A DNA stretch of 64,000 bases, taken from Callipepla californica brunnescens. Lineage: Eukaryota; Chordata; Aves; Galliformes; Odontophoridae. The position numbers and the translations under genes were made by a program. This document shows, piece by piece, positions 1 through 13,320 of the stretch (positions within the stretch are counted from its first letter, which is position 1; the number at the start of each line of letters is the position of its first letter). The notes below the pieces were generated by a model. That model searched no databases, had not been told where the DNA came from, and saw nothing but the letters and a program-made list of their open reading frames with translations. The stretch covers positions 7,690,467-7,754,466 of the forward strand of contig JALIRH010000001.1 of the NCBI GenBank assembly GCA_023055505.1. Direction: 5' to 3'.

Positions 1-3000
1 ACTTCAAAAACTAAGGTAGAGTGAAATCAGGACTTGAGAAGTAAGATAACAGTGTTCTATTTGACCTTTGTCATGAATGACTAAAAGGACATGGTGTAAA
101 GTTAACATAATTTAAATGAAAGAAATCAGCAGGTGATTCAGAGGGTAAGCAACATATTATTCAGATCTAGAGAAGTAAGATGTCACCTGTTAGCAAAATT
201 GTTCCTTAAAATATATTGGGAAATGGTGCAACACTACTTTTCAGAAGTCAAATGGAACTGTTTTCCATTAACCCAGACTTGTAGCTGTCCCATTGACACT
301 GTGCAGTAGAAAATACAGAAAAAAGGGTAAAAATCATCTGATTAATAAAGTAAATAAGTTGTATGGCTCAAGGGAAAAGCAAGTAAATTTCACTCCTGTT
401 GGCATTGTCTATATAACCTGCAAATTCTGTACAAGGATCATCCTATTTGTAGAGCACTAAGCAATACAGAACAAATAGATATGCAGATGTAGGTCTTTCT
501 ACAGTGAAATAGAAAGACCAAGAGATTAGATGTTTCTGGTCTGGAATTTACATGACTAACTGCTTGACAAGTTCTCTGAAATTCATTATATAAATTATTC
601 AGTAATATTTTTCTTTCTTTTGCCAAATTTATAGAGATGGTAGAACAATTAGTAAATTATTCAGAGATAGATGAATCTCTCTTCAGTTCATTGGCACTAG
701 AACACTCTATACTGTGTGCAGAATATCATGTTCATTAGCAAGATTTCAAAAGTTAGTTGCAAATTAAGCTGACATCTTAAGATTTTGACAAGTCACATAT
801 GTGTTTACACTGGTATTATTATTAAGCAGATTCCTGAAACTCAAAATGCCAGAAATATTGAAACAGAAATCCTTCTTTTACAGTAAGAAAATTAATTTTG
901 TCATTACATCTTGTATAATTAATTGCTTTTTTGTTCTTTGCTGTATGACCTCAGTAGGAAGATCTGTCTTGAATAATCCGCTGTCTGGCCTTGACTGGGA
1001 GACTGTATTTTTAGGGGTCTAATACTAGGTGAGATGAATTTCATCAGATACTTTGGAATCAGTGGACTACACAAATTCATAGTTTAATCAATAGTCTTCA
1101 TTATGAATAATCCAACAGTATTTTAAAAATCAATAGAAAGTGAGATTTCCAAAAGTCCATGGTATCTCTGTCCCCATTAAAGTAAAGGGGAGTTTAACCA
1201 CAGACTTATGTGAGTTGTAAAGAAGTAGAAAGGGTATCATTTGAAAGCATCTCACTTGGCAAACTTAGCAACATCAACTCAGGACTAAGTGTTTAAGAAG
1301 CCTTACCCTCTATCATAAATCCTTAAACCTAAACATATTCTTACCTTGGAAATGAAGAGAAATAGCAATCAAAGTCAGTTGCATTTACAGAGCTGCTTTA
1401 GATCCAAAAGTTTCAATAGTCTTATAGCGGTATAACCTGAATAAGAAAGCAGTATCTTCTGTTCCCTCAGCAATCACATTCAAAGAAATAATTTTGTTAG
1501 AACAAGTCTTAAAATATCCCTCATTATTATATCTTGCTATTTTAACCGATGTGTAATTTTAGATCACATAGACTAAATTTGGGCTAGGTGTGCTGGTTTT
1601 ATATCACTGTGTATAGAGCAAAGAGGACTACTATATAAATTGCCTCTCATGCAGTTTATTCCTACTAGGACAAGACTAACGTATCTGAGATGACAGACAA
1701 TGATGTCATAAAAAGTATTGTTAAACCCAACAAATACATTTTGATCAAAACCACTTTCTGCTACAGCTAGAAATATATATATATTTACATCAGTTTTGCC
1801 ATATTCTGTTGTATGATATATGCTATCATAATGAGCATGAATTTTGATATATTTGGAGAGACTACAGTGTGGGACAATGAAACCCTACCCTTACAATTCC
1901 TCTGTTCAAACTTAGCTTAACAGAAGTGTATCCAGCTACATGACCACAGACTGACCTTCCGTGTTAGCACATTTTCAGCAAGCAAAACTATTCTGCAGAA
2001 GCAATTGATACAGAGTACTCTTTTAACTGATCTTAAAGAAAAAATCTCTGTAAATGCAAATCCAGATCTGCAACTACAGATCCAGCACAGTGCAGCAGTC
2101 CTCTGTTTATAACCACACACATTGGTATTCAATAAACAGCGCTGCATAAAATTTCATCTCCCTGTAGGGAAAAATTTGAACTTACTTTATTATTCCTTTG
2201 GAATATTTTAAATGAGAAAAAAATGAAGATAAACTGCAGTTGACCCTAGGCATTATAAATGTCATTAAGGCTCTCACTCTGTTAGGCCCATCTGTTGCTT
2301 TTCAGGCCAGCTATTCATTAACCTTATTAGCACTAGCCCCCATAGCCTTGAGTTGACATTTCCCTGGTTAATATGGAAAGCCCATTTCCTAGCACACACG
2401 AAGAGACTAATTAAAGAATCTGTATGAATTGTCTAACAGATGCAGTAGAATAGAGCAATAACTGATCTGTGTTTTTAGAGATTCAACGCAAAATTCCTTT
2501 CTATGGGCTCCTAATGGACTGCATGTTCTCATATATGAATATGTAGCTTTGCACAGCCACTCTCCTAACAAAGTAAGCAGAAAATCAGTCTTCTTGGCAT
2601 CAGTAATAATCTATATCTGTTACAGCAATATAAGTCCAACTGGTACACTATCAGATTTTGTATTAGATTTACTGATGAGCCAAAAAACAACAGCAAATGT
2701 ATTCACTCAGCAGATATGCTGAATAGCTTAAAGTGATATGAATACATAAATTGTTTATTGCAGTTAACCCACTGATATGAAGTCACAATAAGGTGAATGG
2801 TTTGGTTTTCAGATCCAGAGCTTTTTCATGCTGGGTATTCATGCCATTTTTCACTCCCACAGGGAATACTGTGAGCAGCTTAATTTGCAGAATGTGTTTA
2901 GAAAGAAATATTTTTTCTCTCCATTTTAGATTAGGTACTGCAAGCATAAAAAAAAAAATAAATCCATGTATTTCTAAACCTGCATACAATAAAACAAATG

Positions 3001-3821
3001 TTTCAGAAACCAAACAATAGGAAATTCTTCCATGTTGTAGAATGGGTTACAAAACCTGACATTATTTCATGTTTTAAAAAGGACTGATGAACTCTTTTCC
3101 ATCAAGAGGTTGTTTGCAATTATTTCTGAAAAGCCTAAAAGTGAAAGTGAATTAACGAATGGGTTGCACTAGAAAGGAGTAGTTCTTCAGTAGCCTTCCT
3201 TAGCATCCCTTTGGCATTTCTGATTCTTCTTGTACCTGAGCAATACAAGGTAATTTTCAGATAATTTTTTCCCATAAGTGGAACGTCAGGGTAATTTATA
3301 GAGGTGCCCTATTTCTTCTGACTGGTTTATTTAGTTAGAAGAAAGCCTTTTAGGATTTTAAGGTTAAAATTAAGATTGTCCTTTCTAAAAACACCCAGTT
3401 CAGCAATTCAGAAATGCAATTAATTAAAAATAAGATCTGACCTACAGACATGACTACAATTACTATTGGTAGAATGTACTAGAAAGCATTTAGCTGTCCA
3501 AATCCCTTTTTCTTCAAGGAGATAGTCATCAAGTAATCCACCTCTGTTAATCATTGTGTGCCACTTCTGGTGAAGTTACCTGTCTCTACCATATCTATCC
3601 TAACTTCCTGTAAGATGCAGCCTCTCTTTTTTTCATTTGAATCTTAACAGATGCACATGAGTTGATATGAAAAAAAAATAAAGGAGTAATAGACACATAT
3701 GGTATAGATCTTATCCAGAACCTAGTGAAATCAGATGAAAGATTTGCAAAGCATTTACCTTGTTTTGGAGTGCACTGATTGTCTTCCATAACGGAGATAA
3801 CATTACCTCCGCACACTTCCT
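1..3821. other. Intergenic AT-rich DNA, no gene seen
   Basis: No exon, RNA gene or mobile element is recognised here. Open frames on both strands are under 80 codons, lack splice-linked partners and show no family motif. A short (TA)n run lies near 1770-1785. On the present reading this is the distal part of the gene-poor flank downstream of BRD1. Confidence 0.6.
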
Positions 3822-4095
3822 GCTGCGGTTAACCCAGCAGCAGCTCAGCACCGCTCTGCTGCTCACTCACGTCCCCCAGAGGGATGTGGGAGAAAACCAG
3901 GAAGATAAAAAAACTAATGAGTTGAGATAAAGACAGTTTACTAAGTAACGAAAAAGGTGAGCACACAAGCAAAGCAAAACCAGGAACCTCCCACCAGCAG
4001 CAGATGTTGTCAAATCCAGTAATGCTGGGCTCATCACATGTAGCAGTTTCTTGGAAAGACAAATGCTGTCACCTGGTTCTGACCCCTCCAAGCTC
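3822..4095 (-). mobile_element. Avian ERV LTR fragment (3' half), minus strand
   Basis: The plus strand opens with TGCTGCGGTTAACCC, followed by the block with CTGCTCACTCACG, CCCAGAGGGATG and GAGTTGAGATAAAGACAG. This is the reverse complement of the R/U5 end of a widespread avian endogenous retrovirus LTR, whose usual form has ACAGTTTAAT where this copy has ACAGTTTACT. The poly(A) signal is therefore degraded. The right limit is uncertain because similarity fades after about 4060. No internal retroviral coding sequence is seen beside it, so it is a truncated or decayed solo LTR. Family membership is from memory of avian repeats, not an alignment. Confidence 0.6.
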
Positions 4096-7000
4096 CTTGT
4101 GCACTCTCAAAGTGGGAGGCAGTGGAAAACTCAAACATTAAGTACAAGTTCTGAGAAAAAATAGAAAAATAACCAAATAACCAAATTTCTTCAAATCTCG
4201 GAAACAGTTTTAGATATACTTCAGATCTGATTCAGGAAATATATTAAGAAATGGATTTATGTATGCCATAAACACTAAGCTGCTTTTAGTTGATAATGCA
4301 ATTTTAATTCTTATGCTAAAAATGCCTTACATCACATTAGAAACAATCGCCTAGAATTTCAATGAGACACAGAGAGAGATTAAAAAAACTGAAATTTTCT
4401 GAGTGCTCCACTGCATTCACTGCTTCGCTATGCGAGGAGCAGCAAGTTGGAACTCAGTAATGGGAAAACTTTCACAGTTCTGATGCAACAGATGTTATTG
4501 CAAGTACTTAGATTCCTGGGGATAACTACATAAGCTCCTTCATCCTAACAGAACATCACATTACCCAGCGATCACGTAGCAGCCTCTAAGCGAGATTTCA
4601 CATAAAAATATAAGAAACCAGAAAGAGAAGTTTCACACTTAGCAAGTTACTGTCTTTTTTTCCAATGTAATTATATTTCTGCTTTGTCCTTCATGTGCAG
4701 CTCTTCCAATTTATACGGCTGTGACAGTACATTTATCAATTTACTGGCACAAAGTTTGAGCTTTCCTTTAACTTACATAATGCTACCTCACAAGTTAGTT
4801 CTTAATTGAAATCAAGATTCCTTTTATAAAGCCCTGTGCATACAGAAGAAAAGGCTCTGAGTCTTATCCTTTATAATGGAACAAAAAAAGTATAGGAAGC
4901 ATGAGAAAAATGCACATTCTTATTTTCAATTAAGATGATATTTTTCTTGCTTGTCTGCAGTCCTTTGTTCTCCGTTGCAGTGAGGTCAAGCACAAAATAG
5001 CACCCAACTAATTCTTGTTAGTTAGTAACTGTTACGAATTATAGCATGTACTTTTTTTCCAACTAGAAGAATAAGTAATCTGCTTATTTGTACCAGCAAA
5101 TGAAAGGAAAAAAAATGGAGAATGTGAATCCATTTCAAAACAATTGCGCAGATCTCTGATACTACTGTAATATAAATATTTTCTTTGGAGCACTGGAAGC
5201 TCACCTCATATCCAGGAGGATTTAACATGTATTTCTTAAATAATCAATTTGAATGCATATTTCTCAGAGACCAAAGAAGCTCCTTCTACTTAGGAAAAGA
5301 AGAGGGCATGTATCTCAATTTTATAGAAATTGAAGAGAGAGCTGTCAAGCTTTTAAATGTGCAGGGAGCAGGTGAGTTTGTAGTGCTTATTGCAAAAAAG
5401 CAACCCAATAACAACAACAAAGTCTTCCTTGTGAGCTAAATTATGTAAATTGAAGAATGCCCTTACTGTCAGCAGGTATATTATTTTGCAGAAGACAGAC
5501 AACTGTGTTAATCTCCCTTCTGCTTAATCCCTGTCTCTCCACAAATAATCGTGTCGACAGTTTAAACTGATTTAGATGTGACTGAAATCAAGAAAAGGAG
5601 ATAGTCTCAGGATGCTGGGGCTGATGCAGGCCTCCAAGAGGTAATTTTGTTTGTGCTGGAGAGAGAGTGTGGGAGAGAGAGTAAATCTAACAAATCTAAC
5701 AAAGCAGCCCTCTGGCCCAGCCCTGAGGATCAAATCCAATTCTACCAAGATACACATTAAGCCCTGTCTATCACAGCTTTGCCCTTGAAAAGACAAATAA
5801 TGATGAGTTTCACCTCGTTGTGCTTGTCTCTGGAGGGAAGAGACAAAAGGCTTTTAAGGAACCTGAACTACTGCTCATTTTGAACATCTTTTATTATTTA
5901 ATTCTTATTATCTTAGAGTGGGAGTAAAAACACTGTTAACTCTGTTAGTTTAACCACTTGCTGTCCCCTAAGTGAGAAGTAATAATCAATAGAGTAATGG
6001 ATGCAGTCAGTAACTCTGAAAGCCGTGGTCAGTAGAACAGTGCCTTATGCATTATGCATCTTGACCAAATTATTTATTGCAAGGTTCATCTTTTGTACTT
6101 CTTTTTGGTGAAAAAGGACCAATTTCTACTTAATGTAATGCTGAAAATCATTGCGGAAAACGTTCTCAAAAGACTGCCTTGAACCAAAAAATGCTCCAGT
6201 GCAACTTTGAATATTTAATTTCATCATTTTCTGATAGAATAAAAGTTAGATTCACTCATTTTCCTTTCTGTGCCTGGACTCTGTCAAAAACAGTTCTTTA
6301 GCACCATTTTTCAATACTTAACAGTTAAGTTCTAGATGAAAGAGACCCCTTTTCAATAAGGTTTACTAGCATGGCACTCTTGAAGTTTTTAAAACAGAAA
6401 TTCCATCATTTAATCACTTTATCTTTAACTCTTATCCGATCAGATTAGTATTTGCTAGACTACACCCAAATAACAAAAATAGTCTTAAAAATAATCTTCA
6501 ATGCATAGAAAATTACAATTACCTAGGTGGTCTGCATGATCACAGCTTGCATTTCTGTCTTGGAGGAAAACCGGAAAATTAATTAGTTAATGTTAGCTAT
6601 ACTCTTTGAAGATGAACAGCTCTATGAAAATACTAAGAATTATTACAGTTATTAGATAGCACAATTAACCACGACTCACAATTAAAAAATTGAAGTAATT
6701 CCACTGAACTACAGGAGATGCCATTGTTTGCAATTCACTGGATCAGCTCCTCAGAGTCCAGCTGTTACACAGAGAGGAAAAACGAAAGAAAAGCTGAGGT
6801 CACAAGCATACAAGATCATGTGGCCCTATAGGAATAACCAAGAGGGTGCAGGATTCAGCACCCAGCAGTGGCCACCAGCCATGCTTCAACTGAGGGCTGC
6901 GAGAGCACAATCCTTACTGCCCCATTTCTGCCAAGTACCATCTCCCCTTCTATCAAGTCTCTCCCCCTTGAAGTGAGAAACGTATAGGAAAGATGTGGGA

Positions 7001-8943
7001 AATGCAATTTGGGAAATGGAGCTTGTGTTTCTATTTTCTTCAGAACTTTTTAAGTCTCCCTTGGAACACTCCTAGTCACCTTCATCTGAGAATATTTCTG
7101 AGAAAAAACTCAGGTTTTGGCAAAACAGCTTTTTAGCGTCAAAAAAAAAGGACTTTCTCAAAATTGCTCTGACCTATTCTAGATGTAGGAGCTTACTCTC
7201 TGGACCCTGAAGGTGCCTCTTTCAGCTGGCACTGCCTCTTTACAGACAATGACTATGCTGTACTTCAGCACTTTTTGCTGTTTGTAGCTATACTGCGTTC
7301 ATTGTGTCCTATGGAAGATGTTTTCATGCTATTCAAACATGGTACTCTGTGGTAATTGCCACCTAGAGATGCATTTTAAGTTGTTTAAACTGTTTACAAC
7401 ATCTGCTGTAGATCTCATTCTCAACCGTTTTTGGGGGTATTTTTTTACTCTCTCTCTCTCTATATATATATAATTTCTTAAATGCTTTAAGATCACAGGA
7501 GTGAAAGAACTAAGGATATAAAATATAAACTGCATGTAATAATATTAGCATATAGTTCAGTGAGAATTAATTGACAAATTTAGATTCATTTTCAGTCAGC
7601 CACCTTTCCTGGAACTACTCATAATTCAGACATATTAGATGAGTCCTTAACTGTGGTATTTTATGGACTGTTGAATATTCATAATTTAAACTATACATTT
7701 TCTTAAGATTGCTCAAAGGACAAAATTTCTATTCACTGATTGCTTCATCATAAACCAAGAACTGATTGTGTTTGCAAAATCAGAAATGAGTTTTTGCCAG
7801 TACTTTCTCATCAGCTATAAAATTCACTAAGTGAAAATGCATTGTTCAGTGAACTACATTGTCTGCATACCTGCAACAATATTCTAACATTATCGTGCAA
7901 GTGAAAAACAATTCCTGTCAGCAAGGATAAACTAATTCCTTACTATAGCCACCTTGTAGTTTTACTATTTTTTTTTTAGATTTTGAGATGAATATAAATT
8001 TTATGAACGGGTTTTCCTTAAGGTGTTATGAATGACAGTGGAGGTCTTCACTGGGACAGTGTTTCTGACACAAAAGAAACTGTCTGTGAGCAAAGATACA
8101 GACTCTTTAAAAAGAAGAAATTCATCCTGGCAAGAGGGTTTGTGTTTGCCAAGACCTAGAAAATTTAGTGATAATTAGACATAGTAAGAGGTAACCTCAA
8201 AGTTGATTGCATAACTATAAAAAGACGAAAGCTATCACAATCCTGCAGCTGTGAGCTGTTTCTTTCAAAGAATGATCTCTACAGAGATACCCAGTGCTCT
8301 GTACTGCACTGGGGAAAACGATTAAGGGCAATGGCCATCTTATGTTGCCTGTGGTAAATGCAACCTCTTTAGAGAGTAAAGAATTTAGAGGTGGATGTCT
8401 GCAGCAGCTGAGCAATTCCAAACCTTGTAGCACTGAACAGACACACTTTATAACAATGGCATTAGACAAGAATGCCCCCTGGGGTCACCAGCGGTCTTAT
8501 TTGCCCTGATGTTACATCTATAACTGGATGCTGGGTATTGAAAGATTAATAATTCACCTTTCCAAATACAAGTAATAAAGGAGTTGTCTCCAGCTCAGGG
8601 TGAGGAGCAATAGCACAACATTATCATGAAATTTGATCAGTGAGTGTTCTTGCAGCCTGTTATCCCTGAAAACTCATCCTCATGAGACAGCACAAGGGCT
8701 CAGGGTGGTGACAAGGGGAAGGTGTGCACTCGCTGTTTGCTCATGGCACAGTCAGGCACATTCGGTAGAGAAATAAGAGATTTGAGCTCTCCTGCTAGTC
8801 TTTTTGCTAGGGTAACAAAGTGTGATGTCTTCTGAAAAAGATGGAATAGGAGGAAATGGCCCAAAAGGTTAAAATATTTTAAAGAACCAGTTGTATAAAC
8901 AAAGATAGCATTAACATATCACCAAAATGTGATGATAACACTT
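4096..8943. other. Intergenic DNA, no gene seen
   Basis: There are only short unrelated frames, with nothing recognised as an exon or repeat. The only structured sequence is a pyrimidine/TA microsatellite at 7447-7472. The frame at 5185-5439 (84 codons) has no recognisable domain and no splice context. Confidence 0.55.
7447..7472. repeat. Compound (CT)n(AT)n microsatellite
   Basis: A run of CT dinucleotides passes directly into AT dinucleotides. It is a simple-sequence tract, probably length-variable, with no evidence of function. Confidence 0.9.
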
Positions 8944-9308
8944 CAGTGGCCAGGAGGACAAGGAAAGTAATTGTCTCCCTCTACCCCACTCTCATGAGGT
9001 TCCGCACTGGAGTACTACTACATCCAGGCCTGCTGCCCACAGCACAGTGACAGGACAAGGGGGAATAGTTTCAAACTAAAAGAAGAGAGATATTAGGAGA
9101 AAAAACTTCATTCAGAGGGTGATGAAGCACTGGAACAGGATGCCCAAAGAAGCAGTGGATGTCCCATCCCTGGAAGCATTCAAGGCCATCCTGGATGAGG
9201 CCCTGGGCAGCCTGAGCTGGCAGGTGGCAACCCTGCCCAGGTCAGTATGCTGGAACTGGATGGTCTCTGAGGTCCCTTCCAATCAAAGCCATCTGATGAT
9301 TCTGTGAT
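8944..9308 (+). mobile_element. CR1 LINE, 5'-truncated, plus strand
   Basis: Recognised by CR1 3'-end landmarks: GGCCAGGAGGACAAGG, then the tract around CTGGAGTACT, then GATGAAGCACTGGAACAGG, GATGTCCCATCCCTGGA and GAGGTCCCTTCCAA, ending in the tail GATGATTCTGTGATT. About 100 bp appear missing between CATCCAGG and GACAGGACAAGG compared with fuller copies such as the one at 50958. It is an inactive 3' fragment. The open frame inside it (9119-9307) is a by-product of the repeat. Confidence 0.9.
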
Positions 9309-9779
9309 TATAACCAAATAATACACATATAATCATCTTCATTGCATAGTCCAGAGCAATTCTAGTCTAACATGTAAAAACAAATAACAACAGTGGCCTT
9401 TACATTTCAGCATTAAGTCTTGTAGTTTAATTACTACTACCTTTGCCTGACACTAACTTCTTCAAAGAAGCTGTATTTTATGCACTTCAGTTCATTTTTG
9501 TATTAAATGTATTTTATGCTTGTAGGCATCCCCCATTACCAGAACACCCCCTCATTTAGTAGAGGACCCAAATTTTCCCTGGTCTTCCTGCAGGCTCTGA
9601 CAACATTCCTATATTTTTTCCCAAGTGATCAGACCCTTTTTCTGCACTTCATAGACCTTTCTCTTTCCATTGAGTTTATGCAAGAGCTCCTTGCTGATCC
9701 ACACAGGTCACCTACCACTCATGCCTGATTTCTTACTCATAGGGATGCACCATTCCTGAGCTTGGAAAAAGCTCTGTTT
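9309..9779. other. Spacer between CR1 copies
   Basis: No gene or repeat is recognised. The 73-codon open frame here has no family motif. Confidence 0.5.
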
Positions 9780-10018
9780 AAATGCTGGCTAGCTCAAATA
9801 GAAGAAAAGAGATTTAGACTGGACATGAGAAAAAATGTTTTTTACAAGCGTGGTGAGGCACTAGAACAAGTTACCTAGAGAGGTGGCCCCATCTTTGGAG
9901 ACTTTCAAGGTCAGGCTGATCAGGGCTCTGAGCAACCTGGACTGCCTGCATAAGTCTCTTTATTTTCAGGAGAGTTGAAATATCTCTTGCATCTCTAACA
10001 GTTCTATGATTCTATGAT
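9780..10018 (+). mobile_element. CR1 LINE 3' fragment, plus strand
   Basis: A diverged CR1 tail. It shows AGACTGGACATGAGA, GAGGCACTAGAACAAG, AGGTGGCCCCATCTTTGGAGA, TTTCAAGGTCAGGC and the terminal TTCTATGATTCTATGATT repeats. Part of the usual GGTCCCTTCCAA segment is replaced by unrelated sequence, so the copy is older or rearranged relative to the neighbour at 8944. Same orientation as that copy. Confidence 0.85.
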
Positions 10019-10699
10019 TTAAGAAGATCGAGCAAAAACATCTTTCCACTTATCTCATTTTCTGATATTTCAAACTTTTACTTTCTCATCCTGCTACATC
10101 TTAAGGTTTTTCTGTTCATTCAGATTTTTGGCTGAATTTGCTCACTCTTGTTCTTGTGACAAAAAGTCCAAGTATTTCCCTTAAGTTCAAGTTCCATACA
10201 CAAATAGAATCAAAACATGCATATGCATGCCAGGAAGATATTGGGTGTTATGTGTTTCTTGGGCATTTGCAAATCCAACCCTCCTAATGTTACACACACA
10301 AACCATCACTATGAGAAAATAGTCAACTTATGATACCAATTAGAAAATTGTGTTCTTATGTAATAGTATTCACCAGAAGAAACGGCTTGCATGGAAGACA
10401 AAGATACGACTTACATTGAAAACCATGCTCCAGATCAGAACTGTCAAATTCCACTCACCTGATCTTCCCAGCAGCTCTTGAACACTGCGCAGAAAAATTT
10501 GTTCACAAGTATATTATTCCATTATCCAAGTAGGTTTTCTGCACTAACCATGGATTGTAGCAACAGCAGCCTAGCTGTTTCACAGAAATAATGAGATTAA
10601 GAAAGGATTTTTTCCTCTTGTGCATGATGGGAAAAACGTAACTTAATATCTTCCTGATCACACTGGAAGTCTTAATAAAGTGATAAAAGTAATTACAGA

Positions 10700-10800
10700 T
10701 TATTAGCGTTGATGCAATGTTCTTAGATTTCTGTAAGGCCTTTGACTTAACACATTTTGATTACGAAATTAGAGCAACACAAAGCCAATGTGAAATTCAT
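10700..10800 (+). mobile_element. CR1-like reverse transcriptase remnant
   Basis: The plus-strand frame reads DAMFLDFCKAFDLTHFDY, close to the CR1/non-LTR RT block DVVYLDFSKAFDTVSH. Only about 25 codons are recognisable before it decays. It lies 300 bp upstream of, and in the same orientation as, the CR1 3' end at 11105. The two may be pieces of one heavily deleted insertion, but the sequence between them is not recognisably CR1. Confidence 0.6.
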
Positions 10801-11104
10801 TTAAGGATTAAAGCTGTCTAATAGTTTGTTAAAGGGGTATGAACAGTTCCCAGCTTCAAGCACCTATCTCATCTGCTGGTTCTTTGGTTCCCTTCATTCA
10901 TTCTATAAGAAGCAGAGAGAAAAAAAAGAATTCCCACTGAGGGCAAAAAATATAACTGGTGCACTCCAAATTTGCCTTTTGAAGAACCCACTACTGCAAT
11001 TCTCTAAGGAACTTTGGGAAATTAATATTGGAAATAACTGAAATTACAGTGCCTCAGAAAGGAAAATACCATCATTATTGCATCAAGAGTGAACAGCATT
11101 TTAT

Positions 11105-11626
11105 GATATATCTGCCCTGGTGAGGCCTCACTTGGAGCATTGTGTCCAGTTCTGGGCTCCCTAGTACAAAAAAGATTGAGATATCCTTGAAAGAGTCAGC
11201 AGAGGTCTACAAAGATGATAAATATTGTGGAGCACCTCCCTTATGAGGAGATGCTGAGAGACCTGGGTCTGTTCAGCCTTGAAAAAAGAAGACTCTGAGG
11301 GGATCTGATCCACGTCCATAAATGTCTAAGGAGCAGTAGGCAAAGGGACAAAGCTGGACTCTTCTCTGCAGTGTTTGGGGAAATGGCCACAAACTGAAGC
11401 ATAGAAAGTTCTGCACAAATGTGCGTGGGAACTTCTTCACAGTGCAGTGACGGAGCACTGGCACAGGCTGCACAGAGAGGTGGTGGAGTCTCCTTCTCTG
11501 GAGAGGTTCAAGACCTGCCTGGATGCCTACCTGTGCAACCTGAGCTAAGGAGCTTTAGCAGAGGGGGTGGACTAGATAGTTTTTAGAGGTCCCTTACAAC
11601 ACCAACAATTCTGTAATTCTGTGATG
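11105..11626 (+). mobile_element. CR1 LINE 3' fragment, plus strand
   Basis: A long CR1 3' portion. Landmarks are CCTGGTGAGGCCTCACTTGG, CCAGTTCTGGGCTCCC, the block around GAGGAGATGCTGAGAGACC and GTTCAGCCTTGAAAAAAGAAG, GTGACGGAGCACTGGCACAGG, AGAGGTGGTGGAGTCTCC and GAGGTCCCTTACAAC, with tail ATTCTGTAATTCTGTGATG. It encodes the remains of the RT C-terminus and 3' UTR with stops and indels. It is inactive. Confidence 0.92.
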
Positions 11627-13194
11627 TGTGATTAAACAGAAGAACATTACTAACAAACTTGCAGAAGACATGAAAGTATGTGTGAAAGGCAAGCAGTAAG
11701 AACAGGTCACCAGTACTACAACTGAGCACCATCATGAACACTTTGGTATGGCTTTTGTATTTCTTAGTGAATTCAGTATGGTCAAACTCAGCCAAACTCA
11801 CACAATGGAAAAATCTGCCTCTACTATTTATCCAAGGCCAAGAGTATTGAGTGAGCTAACTGTCTGAATATAAACCTTCAAGTTAAACTTGCTCAACACC
11901 AGTCTCATAAACTTTGTACAAGTGAAGAGGGAAGTGATTAGGAATTGGTAAGATAACTTTTTTACTGGCAGCGGTGTAAACACCCACTGGAATGTTGTAC
12001 TGTCCAGTTTCAAGACTTGCAGTATTAGAAGGGTGGTAATAAAAAAGGATATGTTAAACAGTTTTATTGTCCAGAAAATTCTTCTCACAACATATCTCCT
12101 GCAATAAAGTTTATTCTACTTGTCTTAATAAAAGAAAGGCTAGGTGATTTCACGCCAAAGTCTCTGTACCTACGTGACAAACAGGCATTTCATAAAAGAA
12201 GATTCATGAGCTCAGCAGGTAATTCTGTAATGAGATCCAATGATCTCAGTGATGAAAGACAAATACAGATAAAATATAAAGCACTAAAGTTAAAAACTAA
12301 TAAAACATTAAAATAATTTGCCATAGATTATGGCAGACATCTCTAGTAACACTTTCAACAAGATTGGTCATTGCTCTAAGAGGAACACTCTAGTTTACAA
12401 GGGAATTAATTCAAAAATTTCCAAAGGACTGTGTTATGTAGGAGGTTGCAGTAAATGATCACAGAGGTTAATCTTGTTTTTTATAATCCATGACTGTCTG
12501 CGATCTTGGTTCAGTAAAGTGAGTCGAGCTGCCTACCTGCAGGTGCACCAGGTAATGGGTTAAGCTTTCTCTTGTTCTTACCACTGACACCTCCTATTTG
12601 AAGCTCCCAGCAAACAGACTACTGAAATAAATATTCATCTTGACACAGGTGGTTGGTGTGTTCATTGTTTTATGTTTAGGTATCTTGGGCCAGAATTAAA
12701 ATTTCAAACAGACAGATGGGCTAAATTTGAGAGTATTTGGTTAAAATGTAAAATACTCACTTAGCCCTTTCAAGAGTTGCCTAACACTAGGGTTGTAACT
12801 GAAAACGTGTGTACTAGCTGGAGTTAAAGATCACTGTAATGGGAACAGTTGAAGGACTGATAAGCCAGGCCATTTTCAAGCTTCAAAATTGCACTTGACT
12901 AGATGGCCATGAATTAACAACATGCATTCCCAATGGTTACCTCTTACCAATTATCAGTCTTTATCAGTTCATACTCAAACCATTCAGACCTTAACAATTA
13001 TATCCTGAATAAGTTGTGACTACATAGTACCTTACTGCGTTAGAGTTACCTATATGATAGTTATGGTCTTTAAAAGGCTTAGGTAACTAGACTGAAATGA
13101 ACAGATCTAAGAACTTTTCATCAAATAGTCGCCAAACATCTGTTAGGAACTTGAAAAGAATATATATTAAATTGAAAGTACCCAACCCAGAATT
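11627..13194. other. Intergenic DNA, no gene seen
   Basis: No exon or known repeat is recognised. The minus-strand open frame of 86 codons (12088-11828) has no recognisable domain and an AT-rich, low-complexity composition. Confidence 0.5.
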
Positions 13195-13320
13195 TTTGTA
13201 AGATCTTTGCTTCGATTCTTACAATCAAGAATGTTACCTTAGCTACTGCACTGCGTCCAATCTCACTGTTGCAAACTGTTCTGTTTTCCACAGGTGTCTG
13301 CCATTGTTGCATGTTACAGT
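13195..13320 (-). repeat. Unnamed interspersed repeat, copy A
   Basis: Read on the minus strand, about 112 bases here match copy B at 14884-14995, with roughly 100 identities by eye and no gaps. The core contains GGAAAACAGAACAGTTTGCA and GCAGTGCAGTAGCTAAGG. I cannot assign it to CR1, an LTR or mariner. A short frame reads MQQWQTPVENRTVCNSE on the minus strand and is shared with copy B, which suggests a decayed mobile-element coding region, though this could be chance. Confidence 0.75.
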
